A DNA stretch of 64,000 bases from contig DKBM01000006.1 in assembly GCA_002451215.1 (NCBI GenBank), forward strand, positions 1-64,000, read 5' to 3'. This document shows, piece by piece, positions 57,576 through 64,000 of this stretch. The stretch is from SM1-46 sp002451215. Its GTDB lineage: Bacteria > Pseudomonadota > Gammaproteobacteria > Acidiferrobacterales > Sulfurifustaceae. Made by a program: the position numbers and the translations under genes. Numbering within the stretch: position 1 is the stretch's first letter; each line of letters opens with the position of its first letter. Below the pieces are notes generated by a model. That model was not told the origin of the DNA, ran no database searches, and was given only the letters and a program-made list of their open reading frames with translations.

Positions 57576-59150
57576 ATGTCCCGCAAGCTGCTCACTTCCA
57601 CGGCCATCACTGGCGGTATGACGCTGGTGTCGCGCATCTCCGGTCTGATCCGGGATATGGCTTTCGCGAGCCTGATTGGGGCCGGCACCGGCGTGGCGGC
57701 GGACGCCTTCTATGTCGCCTTTCGAATTCCCAACTTTCTGCGCCGGATCTTCGGCGAGGGCGCCTTCTCCCAGGCCTTCGTTCCGGTCTTTTCCGAGTAT
57801 CGAGCCCGCGCTCAGGTGCAAGAGACGCGCGATTTCCTTGGCCACGTGATCGGGGCACTCGGCACAATCCTGTTGGCGATTACTGTCATCGGGGTGCTCG
57901 CCGCTCCGATACTGGTGTTTCTCCTCGCGCCGGGCTTCCTGGACGAGCCAGAGAAATTCGATCTCACCGTGGGCATGCTGCGGATCATTTTCCCATACAT
58001 ATTCTTTATTTCACTGGTCGCGATGGCAGCCGGTGTGCTGAACAGCTACGGGCGCTTTGCGGCGGCGGCCTTCACGCCGGTCCTGCTCAATCTGAGCTTG
58101 ATCGCAGCCGCACTGTTGCTTGCGCCGATGCTCGATACGCCCGTCATGGCCCTTGCCTGGGGCGTTTTTGTCGCCGGGCTGATGCAAGTTCTGTTTCAGC
58201 TGCCGTTCCTGCAAAGCCTGGGCCTTCTGCCCCGCCCGCGAATTCGAATTCGTCCTCCGCACGAAGGGGTCAGCCGGGTATTTCGCCTCATGCTCCCTGC
58301 AATCTTTGGCGTTTCGATCGCCCAGGTGAACCTGCTGGTGAACACACTGCTCGCCTCCTTTCTAATTACCGGCAGCGTTTCATGGCTCTACTACTCTGAT
58401 CGTTTGATGGAGTTTCCGCTCGGTGTGTTCGGCATCGCGCTTGCGACCGTGATCCTCCCGAGCCTTTCGCGTCGGCACGCAGCCAACGCGCATGACGATT
58501 TCTCGCACCTTCTCGACTGGGGCCTGCGCTGGGTGTGCCTGATTGGAATTCCCTCCTCGGTAGCGCTGGTAGTACTCGCGGGGCCAATGCTCGCGACGCT
58601 GTTTCACTTTGGCGCCTTCGGCGAGCACGATGTGCGTATGAGCGCACAGGCCCTCATGGCGTTTTCTGGCGGTCTGCTTGCCTTCATCCTGGTGAAGGTG
58701 TTGGCGCCCGGATTCTATGCGCGCCAGGACACGCGCACGCCAATGCGGATTGGCGTCGTCGCAATGCTCACCAATATCGTGCTGAGTCTGGCGTTGGTGT
58801 GGCCCTTCGCGCATGTGGGGCTCGCCGCCGCCGTGTCGGTCGCGGCGTTCGTGAATGCCGGCCTGCTGTTCCATCGCCTCTATCGCGATGGCATTTATCG
58901 CCCGCTGCCGGGTTGGACGCTTTTTCTCGCCCGGGTCGGAATTGCGACCGCGGCGATGGGAACGCTGCTCTACTGGGGCGCGGGCGATCTTGGTCGTTGG
59001 CTGCAGGCGTCCGCCTGGACACGCGCCGGCTGGCTGCTTTTCTGGGTGGCGGCCGGCCTGCTGGTTTATCTAGCAGCGACGATCGCCCTGGGCTTGCGGC
59101 CCTCGCAACTCCTGCTTCGTCGTGGCAGCGATAGGCAGCACGATGACTGA
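57576..59150 (+). CDS. murJ: Lipid II flippase MurJ
   Basis: 524 aa from ATG 57576 (MSRKLLTSTAITGGMTLVSRISGLIRDMAFASLIGAG). MOP-superfamily flippase with 14 predicted helices that moves lipid II across the inner membrane for peptidoglycan synthesis. The opening helix with the SRxxGxxRD motif, ADAFYVAFRIPNFLRRIFGEGAFSQAFVPVFSEY and PLGVFGIALATVILPSLSR are family marks. The gene between rpsT and ribF is the standard gammaproteobacterial position. The next gene starts inside its last codons. Confidence 0.97.
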   Translation: MSRKLLTSTAITGGMTLVSRISGLIRDMAFASLIGAGTGVAADAFYVAFRIPNFLRRIFGEGAFSQAFVPVFSEYRARAQVQETRDFLGHVIGALGTILLAITVIGVLAAPILVFLLAPGFLDEPEKFDLTVGMLRIIFPYIFFISLVAMAAGVLNSYGRFAAAAFTPVLLNLSLIAAALLLAPMLDTPVMALAWGVFVAGLMQVLFQLPFLQSLGLLPRPRIRIRPPHEGVSRVFRLMLPAIFGVSIAQVNLLVNTLLASFLITGSVSWLYYSDRLMEFPLGVFGIALATVILPSLSRRHAANAHDDFSHLLDWGLRWVCLIGIPSSVALVVLAGPMLATLFHFGAFGEHDVRMSAQALMAFSGGLLAFILVKVLAPGFYARQDTRTPMRIGVVAMLTNIVLSLALVWPFAHVGLAAAVSVAAFVNAGLLFHRLYRDGIYRPLPGWTLFLARVGIATAAMGTLLYWGAGDLGRWLQASAWTRAGWLLFWVAAGLLVYLAATIALGLRPSQLLLRRGSDRQHDD

Positions 59151-59559
59151 TATTCCCGAGATCCCGCAGATTGGCCGACGCGGCGTAGCGCGCGCCTTCA
59201 CGCTTGCAGAGGCGCAGGCGCTGTTTCCGCTGGTGCGGCGACTGACCGCGCAAGCGTACAAGGAGCTCGAGCCCGTCAGACAGCTGCTCGAGCGCACGGT
59301 GCCGACGCATCCCGAAATCCCGGACATCGAGCGGCAGTACGAGACGATCGTGCGTCGCTGGGTAGGCAAGATGGAGCGACTCGGTCTGGTCGTGAAGGGG
59401 TTGTGGCTTGTGGATTTCGACACCGGCGACGGTTACCTGTGCTGGAAGTTTCCCGAACTCAGGATCGCGTACTATCACGGCTACCACGAAGGCTTCGACG
59501 GGAGACGCCCACTGCACGAGGTCGTCGAGGAGCTCGATCCCGACTGGGCGCACGGCTGA
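59143..59559 (+). CDS. DUF2203 family protein
   Basis: 138 aa from ATG 59143, overlapping the murJ stop by eight bases; the longer frame is inside murJ. FTLAEAQALFPLVRRLTAQAYKELEPVRQLLERT, LGLVVKGLWLVDFDT and YLCWKFPELRIAYYHGYHEGFDGRRPL match the DUF2203 pattern (A-x-x-L-x-P, VKdldxGLVDFp, LCWkxGE-xIxxwHxxxeGFagRxPi), a family with an unknown role. No membrane helix. Translational coupling to murJ is likely. Confidence 0.75.
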   Translation: MTDIPEIPQIGRRGVARAFTLAEAQALFPLVRRLTAQAYKELEPVRQLLERTVPTHPEIPDIERQYETIVRRWVGKMERLGLVVKGLWLVDFDTGDGYLCWKFPELRIAYYHGYHEGFDGRRPLHEVVEELDPDWAHG

Positions 59560-59628
59560 TACCTAAGCCGCTGTCCGAAAAGGCGGTTTTTCTCCCGGCG
59601 CCGGTCAGTTCTCGGTTAGAATCTGGCC

Positions 59629-60600
59629 ATGGAACTGATTCGCGGACTGCATAATCTCCGACCGCGTCATCGCGGCTGTGTCGCGACCATCGGCAATTTC
59701 GATGGCGTGCATCTCGGCCATCAGGCGGTGATCGGTCAGCTCGCGGAGAAGGGCGAAAAACTTGGTCTTCCCACGACCGTAATCCTGTTCGAGCCGCAGC
59801 CGCTGGAATACTTCGGGCCGGAGCGTGCGGTGGCGCGCCTCACGCGGCTGCGCGAGAAGCTCACTGCCCTGCGGCGGTATTCGGTCGATCGCGTGCTGTG
59901 CGTGCGCTTCGATGCCGCGTTCGCCGCGCTCGAGCCCGAAACCTTCATCGAGCGCGTCTTGGTCGAGGGGCTCGGCGTGCGTTACCTCGTGGTCGGCGAC
60001 GATTTCCGCTTCGGCGCGCGACGGCGGGGCAATTTCGCCATGCTCGCGCAGGCCGGGGCCCGCAAGGGGTTCCAGGTGGTCAATATGCATACCGTTGAAA
60101 TCGATGGCGAGCGCGTTTCGAGCACGCGCGTGCGCGCCGCGCTGGCGGCGGCGGATCTTGCTGCCGCCGAAAAGATGCTCGGTCGGCCGTACCGTATGTG
60201 CGGGCGCGTTGCTCACGGCAACAAACTTGGACGCAAGCTCGGTTTCCCGACAGCGAATATCCATCTGCACCGCGACATGACGCCGCTCAAGGGTGTCTTC
60301 GTGGTCGAGCTGTTCGGGCTCGATCGTGAGCCGTTGCCGGGGGTGGCGAGCATCGGCACCCGCCCGACGATCGGAGGCACGCGAACGCTGCTTGAGGTAC
60401 ACCTGTTCGATTTCGATCAGGACATCTATGGCGCCTACATTAACGTTAACTTTCTGTTGAAGCTGCGTGATGAAAAACACTTTGCCACGCTCGATGAGCT
60501 GCGCGACTGGATCCAGCGCGATGTGGATGCGGCGCGCGCGTTCTTCCGTCAGTATCATCCGCAATCCGCCGCCGGACGGGCCGGGCGGCGCGCGAGCTGA
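59629..60600 (+). CDS. ribF: Bifunctional riboflavin kinase / FMN adenylyltransferase
   Basis: 323 aa. Makes FMN from riboflavin and FAD from FMN. N-terminal nucleotidyltransferase domain: ATIGNFDGVHLGHQAVI (GxFDGxHxGH), VLVEGLGVRYLVVGDDFRFG, SSTRVRAAL. C-terminal flavokinase domain (about residue 185 on): GRVAHGNKLGRKLGFPTANIHLHRDMTPLKGVFVVEL with the PTAN Mg/flavin motif, GVASIGTRPTIGGTRTLLEVHLFDFDQDIYG. Next to ileS-lspA-ispH as in E. coli. Confidence 0.96.
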   Translation: MELIRGLHNLRPRHRGCVATIGNFDGVHLGHQAVIGQLAEKGEKLGLPTTVILFEPQPLEYFGPERAVARLTRLREKLTALRRYSVDRVLCVRFDAAFAALEPETFIERVLVEGLGVRYLVVGDDFRFGARRRGNFAMLAQAGARKGFQVVNMHTVEIDGERVSSTRVRAALAAADLAAAEKMLGRPYRMCGRVAHGNKLGRKLGFPTANIHLHRDMTPLKGVFVVELFGLDREPLPGVASIGTRPTIGGTRTLLEVHLFDFDQDIYGAYINVNFLLKLRDEKHFATLDELRDWIQRDVDAARAFFRQYHPQSAAGRAGRRAS

Positions 60601-60634
60601 AAGCCTCCCCGAATTCAGATAACAAGCAGCATTC

Positions 60635-63463
60635 ATGTCCGAGCCAATCGATTACAAGAAGACGCTTAATCTTCCGCGCACCGATTTCCCGATGAAGGCC
60701 AATCTCGCAGCGCGCGAGCCGGAGCAACTGAAGCGCTGGGACGAGAAGGGTCTCTACCAGCAGTTGCGCCGCGCGGGGGCAGGGCGTCCGAAATTTGTGC
60801 TGCATGATGGCCCGCCATATGCCAATGGCGATATCCATATCGGACATGCCGTCAACAAGATCCTGAAGGACATGATCGTCAAGTCGCGCACACTGTCCGG
60901 CTTCGACTCGCCGTTTGTGCCGGGCTGGGACTGTCATGGTCTGCCGATCGAGCTCGCAGTCGAGAAGAAGATTGGCAAGGCCGGGCTCCAGGTGGATGCC
61001 GCGAAGTTCCGCGAGGCCTGCCGCGCCTACGCGCGTGAACAGATCGCGCGCCAGCGCGACGATTTTATTCGGCTCGGTGTTATCGGTGACTGGCAGCAGC
61101 CGTATCTCACGATGGATTTCCGGTTTGAGGCCGACATCATTCGGGCCCTCGGGCGCATCATTGCGCAGGGCCACGTCTATCGCGGCTACAAGCCGGTGCA
61201 CTGGTGTGCGGATTGCGGCTCGGCGCTTGCCGAGGCCGAGGTCGAATACCAGGACAAACAGTCACCGGCCATCGACGTGCGTTTCGGCGCGGCGGACGAG
61301 GCTGATTTTCTCGCGCGTTGCGAGCACGTCTCGGGCCACTCCGGTGAAGGGCCGATCAGTATCGTGATCTGGACCACCACACCATGGACGCTGCCCGCCA
61401 ATCAGGCGGTCGCCCTGCATCCGGAGCTCGACTACGTGCTAGTCGAGTGCAATAGCGGCAAGGGCCGCGAACGCTTGCTGATGGCTGAACCGATGATGAA
61501 GGGCGCCATGGACCGCTTTGGCGTCGAGTCCTGCCGGGTGGTGGCGAACTGTCGTGGCAAGGACCTCGAAGGCGTCAAGCTCCGCCATCCGTTTTACGCA
61601 CGCGAGGTGCCCGTTATTCTCGGTGAGCATGTCACGACCGAAGCCGGCACCGGCGCCGTTCACACAGCGCCCGGCCACGGCGTAGAGGACTATGTGGTCG
61701 GCGCCCGTTACGGACTTGCGGTAGAGAATCCCGTTGGCGGCGACGGCAAGTTTTTGCCGGGAACCGAGCTCTTTGCTGGCGAGCACGTCTTGAAGGCCAA
61801 TGATCACGTGCTTGAAGTACTGAAGGCGCGCGGCGCGCTGGTCCATGCCGAGGCGCTGGTGCACAGCTACCCGCATTGCTGGCGGCACAAGACCCCGATC
61901 ATCTTCCGGGCGACGACGCAGTGGTTCATCGGGATGGAGCGCCTGCGCGAGCTTGCGCTGCGTGCGATCGCCAACACCCGTTGGGTGCCGGAATGGGGTG
62001 AGGCCCGTATCGAGGGAATGGTGGAAAACCGGCCGGACTGGTGCATCTCGCGCCAGCGCAGCTGGGGTGTGCCGATTGCGTTGTTCGTCGAAAAACAGAC
62101 CGGTGAGGCGCATCCCGACACCGAGCGACTGATCGAGGAGGTCGCGCGTCGGGTCGAAACCGGGGGCATCGATGCCTGGTTCGATCTGAAGCCCGAGGAG
62201 CTGCTCGGAACTACCGCACCGAAGTACGAAAAGGTTACGGATACGCTCGATGTCTGGTTTGACTCGGGTGTCACCCACGCTTGCGTGCTCGTCCGCCGCT
62301 CCGATCTCAAGTATCCGGCGGATCTGTACCTCGAAGGTTCTGACCAGCACCGCGGCTGGTTTCAGTCCTCGCTCCTCACGTCGGTCGCCATGAATGGCAT
62401 TGCTCCGTATGGCGCCTGCCTGACGCACGGCTTCACGGTGGACGCCAAGGGCATGAAGATGTCGAAGTCCAAGGGCAACGTGGTCGCGCCACAAAAGGTC
62501 ATCAAGACACTCGGCGCGGATATTCTGCGGCTGTGGGTGGCGGCTACCGATTACCGCGCCGAGATGAGTATCTCGGACGAAATCCTCACGCGCATGGCGG
62601 ATTCCTACCGCAGGCTGCGCAACACGGCGCGCTACCTGCTGGCGAATCTGGATGGTTTCGATCCGGCCGACTGCCTTCCGGCGGATGAGATGCTTGCACT
62701 TGATCGCTGGCTGGTGGAGGAGGGCATGCGCCTGCAGCGCGAAGTAATCGCCGCCTACGATTCGTACAACTTCCATGTGATCTACCAGAAGCTTCACCAG
62801 TTCTGCGTCGTGGAGTTGTCGAGTTTCTACCTCGACATCCTCAAGGACCGCATGTACACGATGCCGCGCGAAAGCCGCGGGCGGCGTTCGGCGCAGACCG
62901 CCATGTATCACATCCTCGAAGCGCTGGTGCGCTGGCTGGCGCCGATCCTGTCCTTCAGCGCGGAAGAAATCTGGTCGTTCATGCCCGGCAAGCGTTCGAC
63001 TTCGGTGTTTCTCGAAACCTGGTATGAGCGCTGGCCGGCATTCACGGTCAAGACCGGATTCGATCAGGCGTATTGGGAGGAGGTCATGGCCGTGCGCGCC
63101 GCGGTGGCCCCGTTGCTCGAGAAGCTGCGCGTCGCTGGTGGCATCGGCGGATCGCTCGATGCCGAGATCGATCTCTATTGCGATGATCCGTTGCGTTCCC
63201 GGCTCGCCAAGCTCGATGACGAGCTGCGCTTCGTCTTTATTACTTCGTATGCGCGGCTGCAACCGCTCGCGGCGCGCAGCGCCGAGGCGAAGGATACGGA
63301 CATAAAGGGGCTAGCGGTCGCCGTCGCACCTTCCGGTCACGACAAGTGCGTGCGCTGTTGGCATCACCGGGAAGACGTGGGCCGGAACAGCGCGCACCCG
63401 CAGCTCTGCGGACGCTGTGTCGACAATGTCGCGGGCGGCGGCGAGGCGCGGAAGTTCGCCTGA
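60635..63463 (+). CDS. ileS: Isoleucine--tRNA ligase
   Basis: 942 aa, the normal bacterial type I length. HIGH-type motif GPPYANGDIHIGH (to residue 71), editing domain with TTPWTLPANQAVALHP and GTGAVHTAPGHGVEDY, KMSKS loop MKMSKSKGNVVAP near 608-612, and the C-terminal zinc module KCVRCWHHREDV...CGRC, as in E. coli IleRS. No resistance-type (eukaryote-like) features. The stop shares bases with the lspA start. Confidence 0.98.
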   Translation: MSEPIDYKKTLNLPRTDFPMKANLAAREPEQLKRWDEKGLYQQLRRAGAGRPKFVLHDGPPYANGDIHIGHAVNKILKDMIVKSRTLSGFDSPFVPGWDCHGLPIELAVEKKIGKAGLQVDAAKFREACRAYAREQIARQRDDFIRLGVIGDWQQPYLTMDFRFEADIIRALGRIIAQGHVYRGYKPVHWCADCGSALAEAEVEYQDKQSPAIDVRFGAADEADFLARCEHVSGHSGEGPISIVIWTTTPWTLPANQAVALHPELDYVLVECNSGKGRERLLMAEPMMKGAMDRFGVESCRVVANCRGKDLEGVKLRHPFYAREVPVILGEHVTTEAGTGAVHTAPGHGVEDYVVGARYGLAVENPVGGDGKFLPGTELFAGEHVLKANDHVLEVLKARGALVHAEALVHSYPHCWRHKTPIIFRATTQWFIGMERLRELALRAIANTRWVPEWGEARIEGMVENRPDWCISRQRSWGVPIALFVEKQTGEAHPDTERLIEEVARRVETGGIDAWFDLKPEELLGTTAPKYEKVTDTLDVWFDSGVTHACVLVRRSDLKYPADLYLEGSDQHRGWFQSSLLTSVAMNGIAPYGACLTHGFTVDAKGMKMSKSKGNVVAPQKVIKTLGADILRLWVAATDYRAEMSISDEILTRMADSYRRLRNTARYLLANLDGFDPADCLPADEMLALDRWLVEEGMRLQREVIAAYDSYNFHVIYQKLHQFCVVELSSFYLDILKDRMYTMPRESRGRRSAQTAMYHILEALVRWLAPILSFSAEEIWSFMPGKRSTSVFLETWYERWPAFTVKTGFDQAYWEEVMAVRAAVAPLLEKLRVAGGIGGSLDAEIDLYCDDPLRSRLAKLDDELRFVFITSYARLQPLAARSAEAKDTDIKGLAVAVAPSGHDKCVRCWHHREDVGRNSAHPQLCGRCVDNVAGGGEARKFA

Positions 63464-63927
63464 TGCTGCGCTGGCTGTGGGTCTCCGGCGTGGTGGTCGT
63501 TCTTGATCAGGTCACCAAGTTCCTGGCGCTGGCCTGGCTTGCGCCGCATGTGCCGGTGCCAGTCATTCCGATGCTGAATCTCACTCTGACTTTCAATCGT
63601 GGTGCGGCGTTTGGTTTTCTGAGCGGCGCACCTGGTTGGCAGAATGCCATTTTCATTCTGATCGCACTCGCCGCGGCAGGTGTGATCCTGCATATGTTGC
63701 GTGGGTTATCGCGCGCAGAGATTTGGCTTGCGGTCGCTCTTACACTCATATTGGGCGGAGCGATCGGCAATCTCATCGATCGGTTGATACATGGACAGGT
63801 GGTTGATTTTGCTGACGTTTATTTCGGATCCTGGCACTTCTGGACTTTCAATGTTGCCGATTCCGCGATCACAATCGGTGCCGCCGTGCTGATTGCCGAT
63901 GCGCTGTTTCGCCGGCGCACGTCATGA
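63463..63927 (+). CDS. lspA: Lipoprotein signal peptidase (signal peptidase II)
   Basis: 154 aa from ATG 63463, overlapping the ileS stop by one base; the longer frame lies inside ileS. Four transmembrane helices. Cleaves prolipoproteins before the lipid-modified cysteine. Catalytic dyad: Asp106 in GNLIDRLIHGQVVDFADVY and Asp133 in NVADSAITIGAAVLI; also FNRGAAFGFLS at 45-54. The fkpB gene that often lies between lspA and ispH is absent here: only 35 bases separate lspA from ispH. Confidence 0.96.
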   Translation: MLRWLWVSGVVVVLDQVTKFLALAWLAPHVPVPVIPMLNLTLTFNRGAAFGFLSGAPGWQNAIFILIALAAAGVILHMLRGLSRAEIWLAVALTLILGGAIGNLIDRLIHGQVVDFADVYFGSWHFWTFNVADSAITIGAAVLIADALFRRRTS

Positions 63928-63962
63928 CAGTTCTGGCGCTCGCGGCGTAGAGTAGCTATCCC

Positions 63963-64000
63963 GTGAAAGTCTATCTCTCCAATCCGCGCGGTTTCTGCGC
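63963..64000 (+). CDS. ispH: 4-hydroxy-3-methylbut-2-enyl diphosphate reductase, 5' fragment
   Basis: Only the first 12 codons are present. The frame from GTG 63963 reads VKVYLSNPRGFC then runs off the edge; the NPRGFCAG-type N-terminus, whose cysteine binds the 4Fe-4S cluster, is specific for IspH, and the position after ileS-lspA is the expected one. Last step of the MEP isoprenoid pathway. Confidence 0.85.
   Translation, partial: MKVYLSNPRGFC

Noticed and set aside
59605..60636. 343-residue antisense open frame opposite ribF
   Set aside because: It is the shadow of ribF; the plus-strand protein has all flavokinase and adenylyltransferase motifs.
61439..63262. 607-residue open frame on the minus strand opposite ileS
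   Set aside because: It lies wholly within ileS in antisense, with composition that mirrors ileS codon bias and no recognisable domains.

Overview
The window is a 64 kb piece of a GC-rich Gram-negative chromosome, almost certainly a gammaproteobacterium. The gene orders pepA-holC-X-valS with divergent lptF-lptG, and ispB / rplU-rpmA-obgE-proB / rpsT / murJ / ribF-ileS-lspA-ispH, are classic for that class, as are pilSR beside pilA and a ccm cytochrome c maturation cluster. Two ambiguous bases at 3493-3494 suggest a draft or metagenome assembly. A sulfur-oxidiser-like lineage such as Acidiferrobacterales or Chromatiales would fit, but that is a guess from style and not shown by the sequence.

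Layout. 0-16 kb holds mostly small housekeeping and accessory genes: a beta-propeller protein, type-4 uracil-DNA glycosylase, rimI, an epimerase, two paralogous proteins with a degenerate cyclic-nucleotide-binding fold (one broken at the NN), dienelactone hydrolase, a thioredoxin/HEAT fusion, a soluble PDC-sensor protein, an orphan ParS/MbcA-type antitoxin, an FKBP lipoprotein, D-amino-acid dehydrogenase and a PAS-GGDEF-EAL c-di-GMP protein. 16-26 kb is the conserved block ydcH-valS-(acidic low-complexity protein)-holC-pepA // lptF-lptG-RDD. 26-29.4 kb is ccmABCDE plus ccmG on the minus strand, including a 56-residue ccmD; ccmF and ccmH are absent from it. tRNA-Arg(CCT) and tRNA-Ala(CGC) follow.

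30-48.6 kb is a large surface-glycan region. Four plus-strand genes (three GT-C membrane glycosyltransferases and one polyprenyl-phosphate sugar synthase-like GT2) converge on a minus-strand set (FkbM methyltransferase, a methyltransferase-GT2 fusion and a flippase-like membrane protein). Then comes a tightly packed minus-strand series: GT4, methyltransferase, membrane GT2 and three tandem paralogous GT-C/TPR proteins resembling the eukaryotic TMTC family. That series lies directly downstream of the major type IV pilin gene pilA, which is preceded by a strong sigma-54 promoter match and by pilSR. The parsimonious reading is a PilSR-controlled pilus whose pilin (cysteine-free, Ser/Thr-rich C-terminus) may be glycosylated by this dedicated operon. 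This is the most interesting candidate system in the window.

53-64 kb is housekeeping: tRNA-Pro(CGG), ispB, rplU-rpmA (sigma-70 promoter and terminator visible), obgE-proB, rpsT with a UUG start, murJ, a DUF2203 protein, ribF, ileS, lspA and the first codons of ispH.
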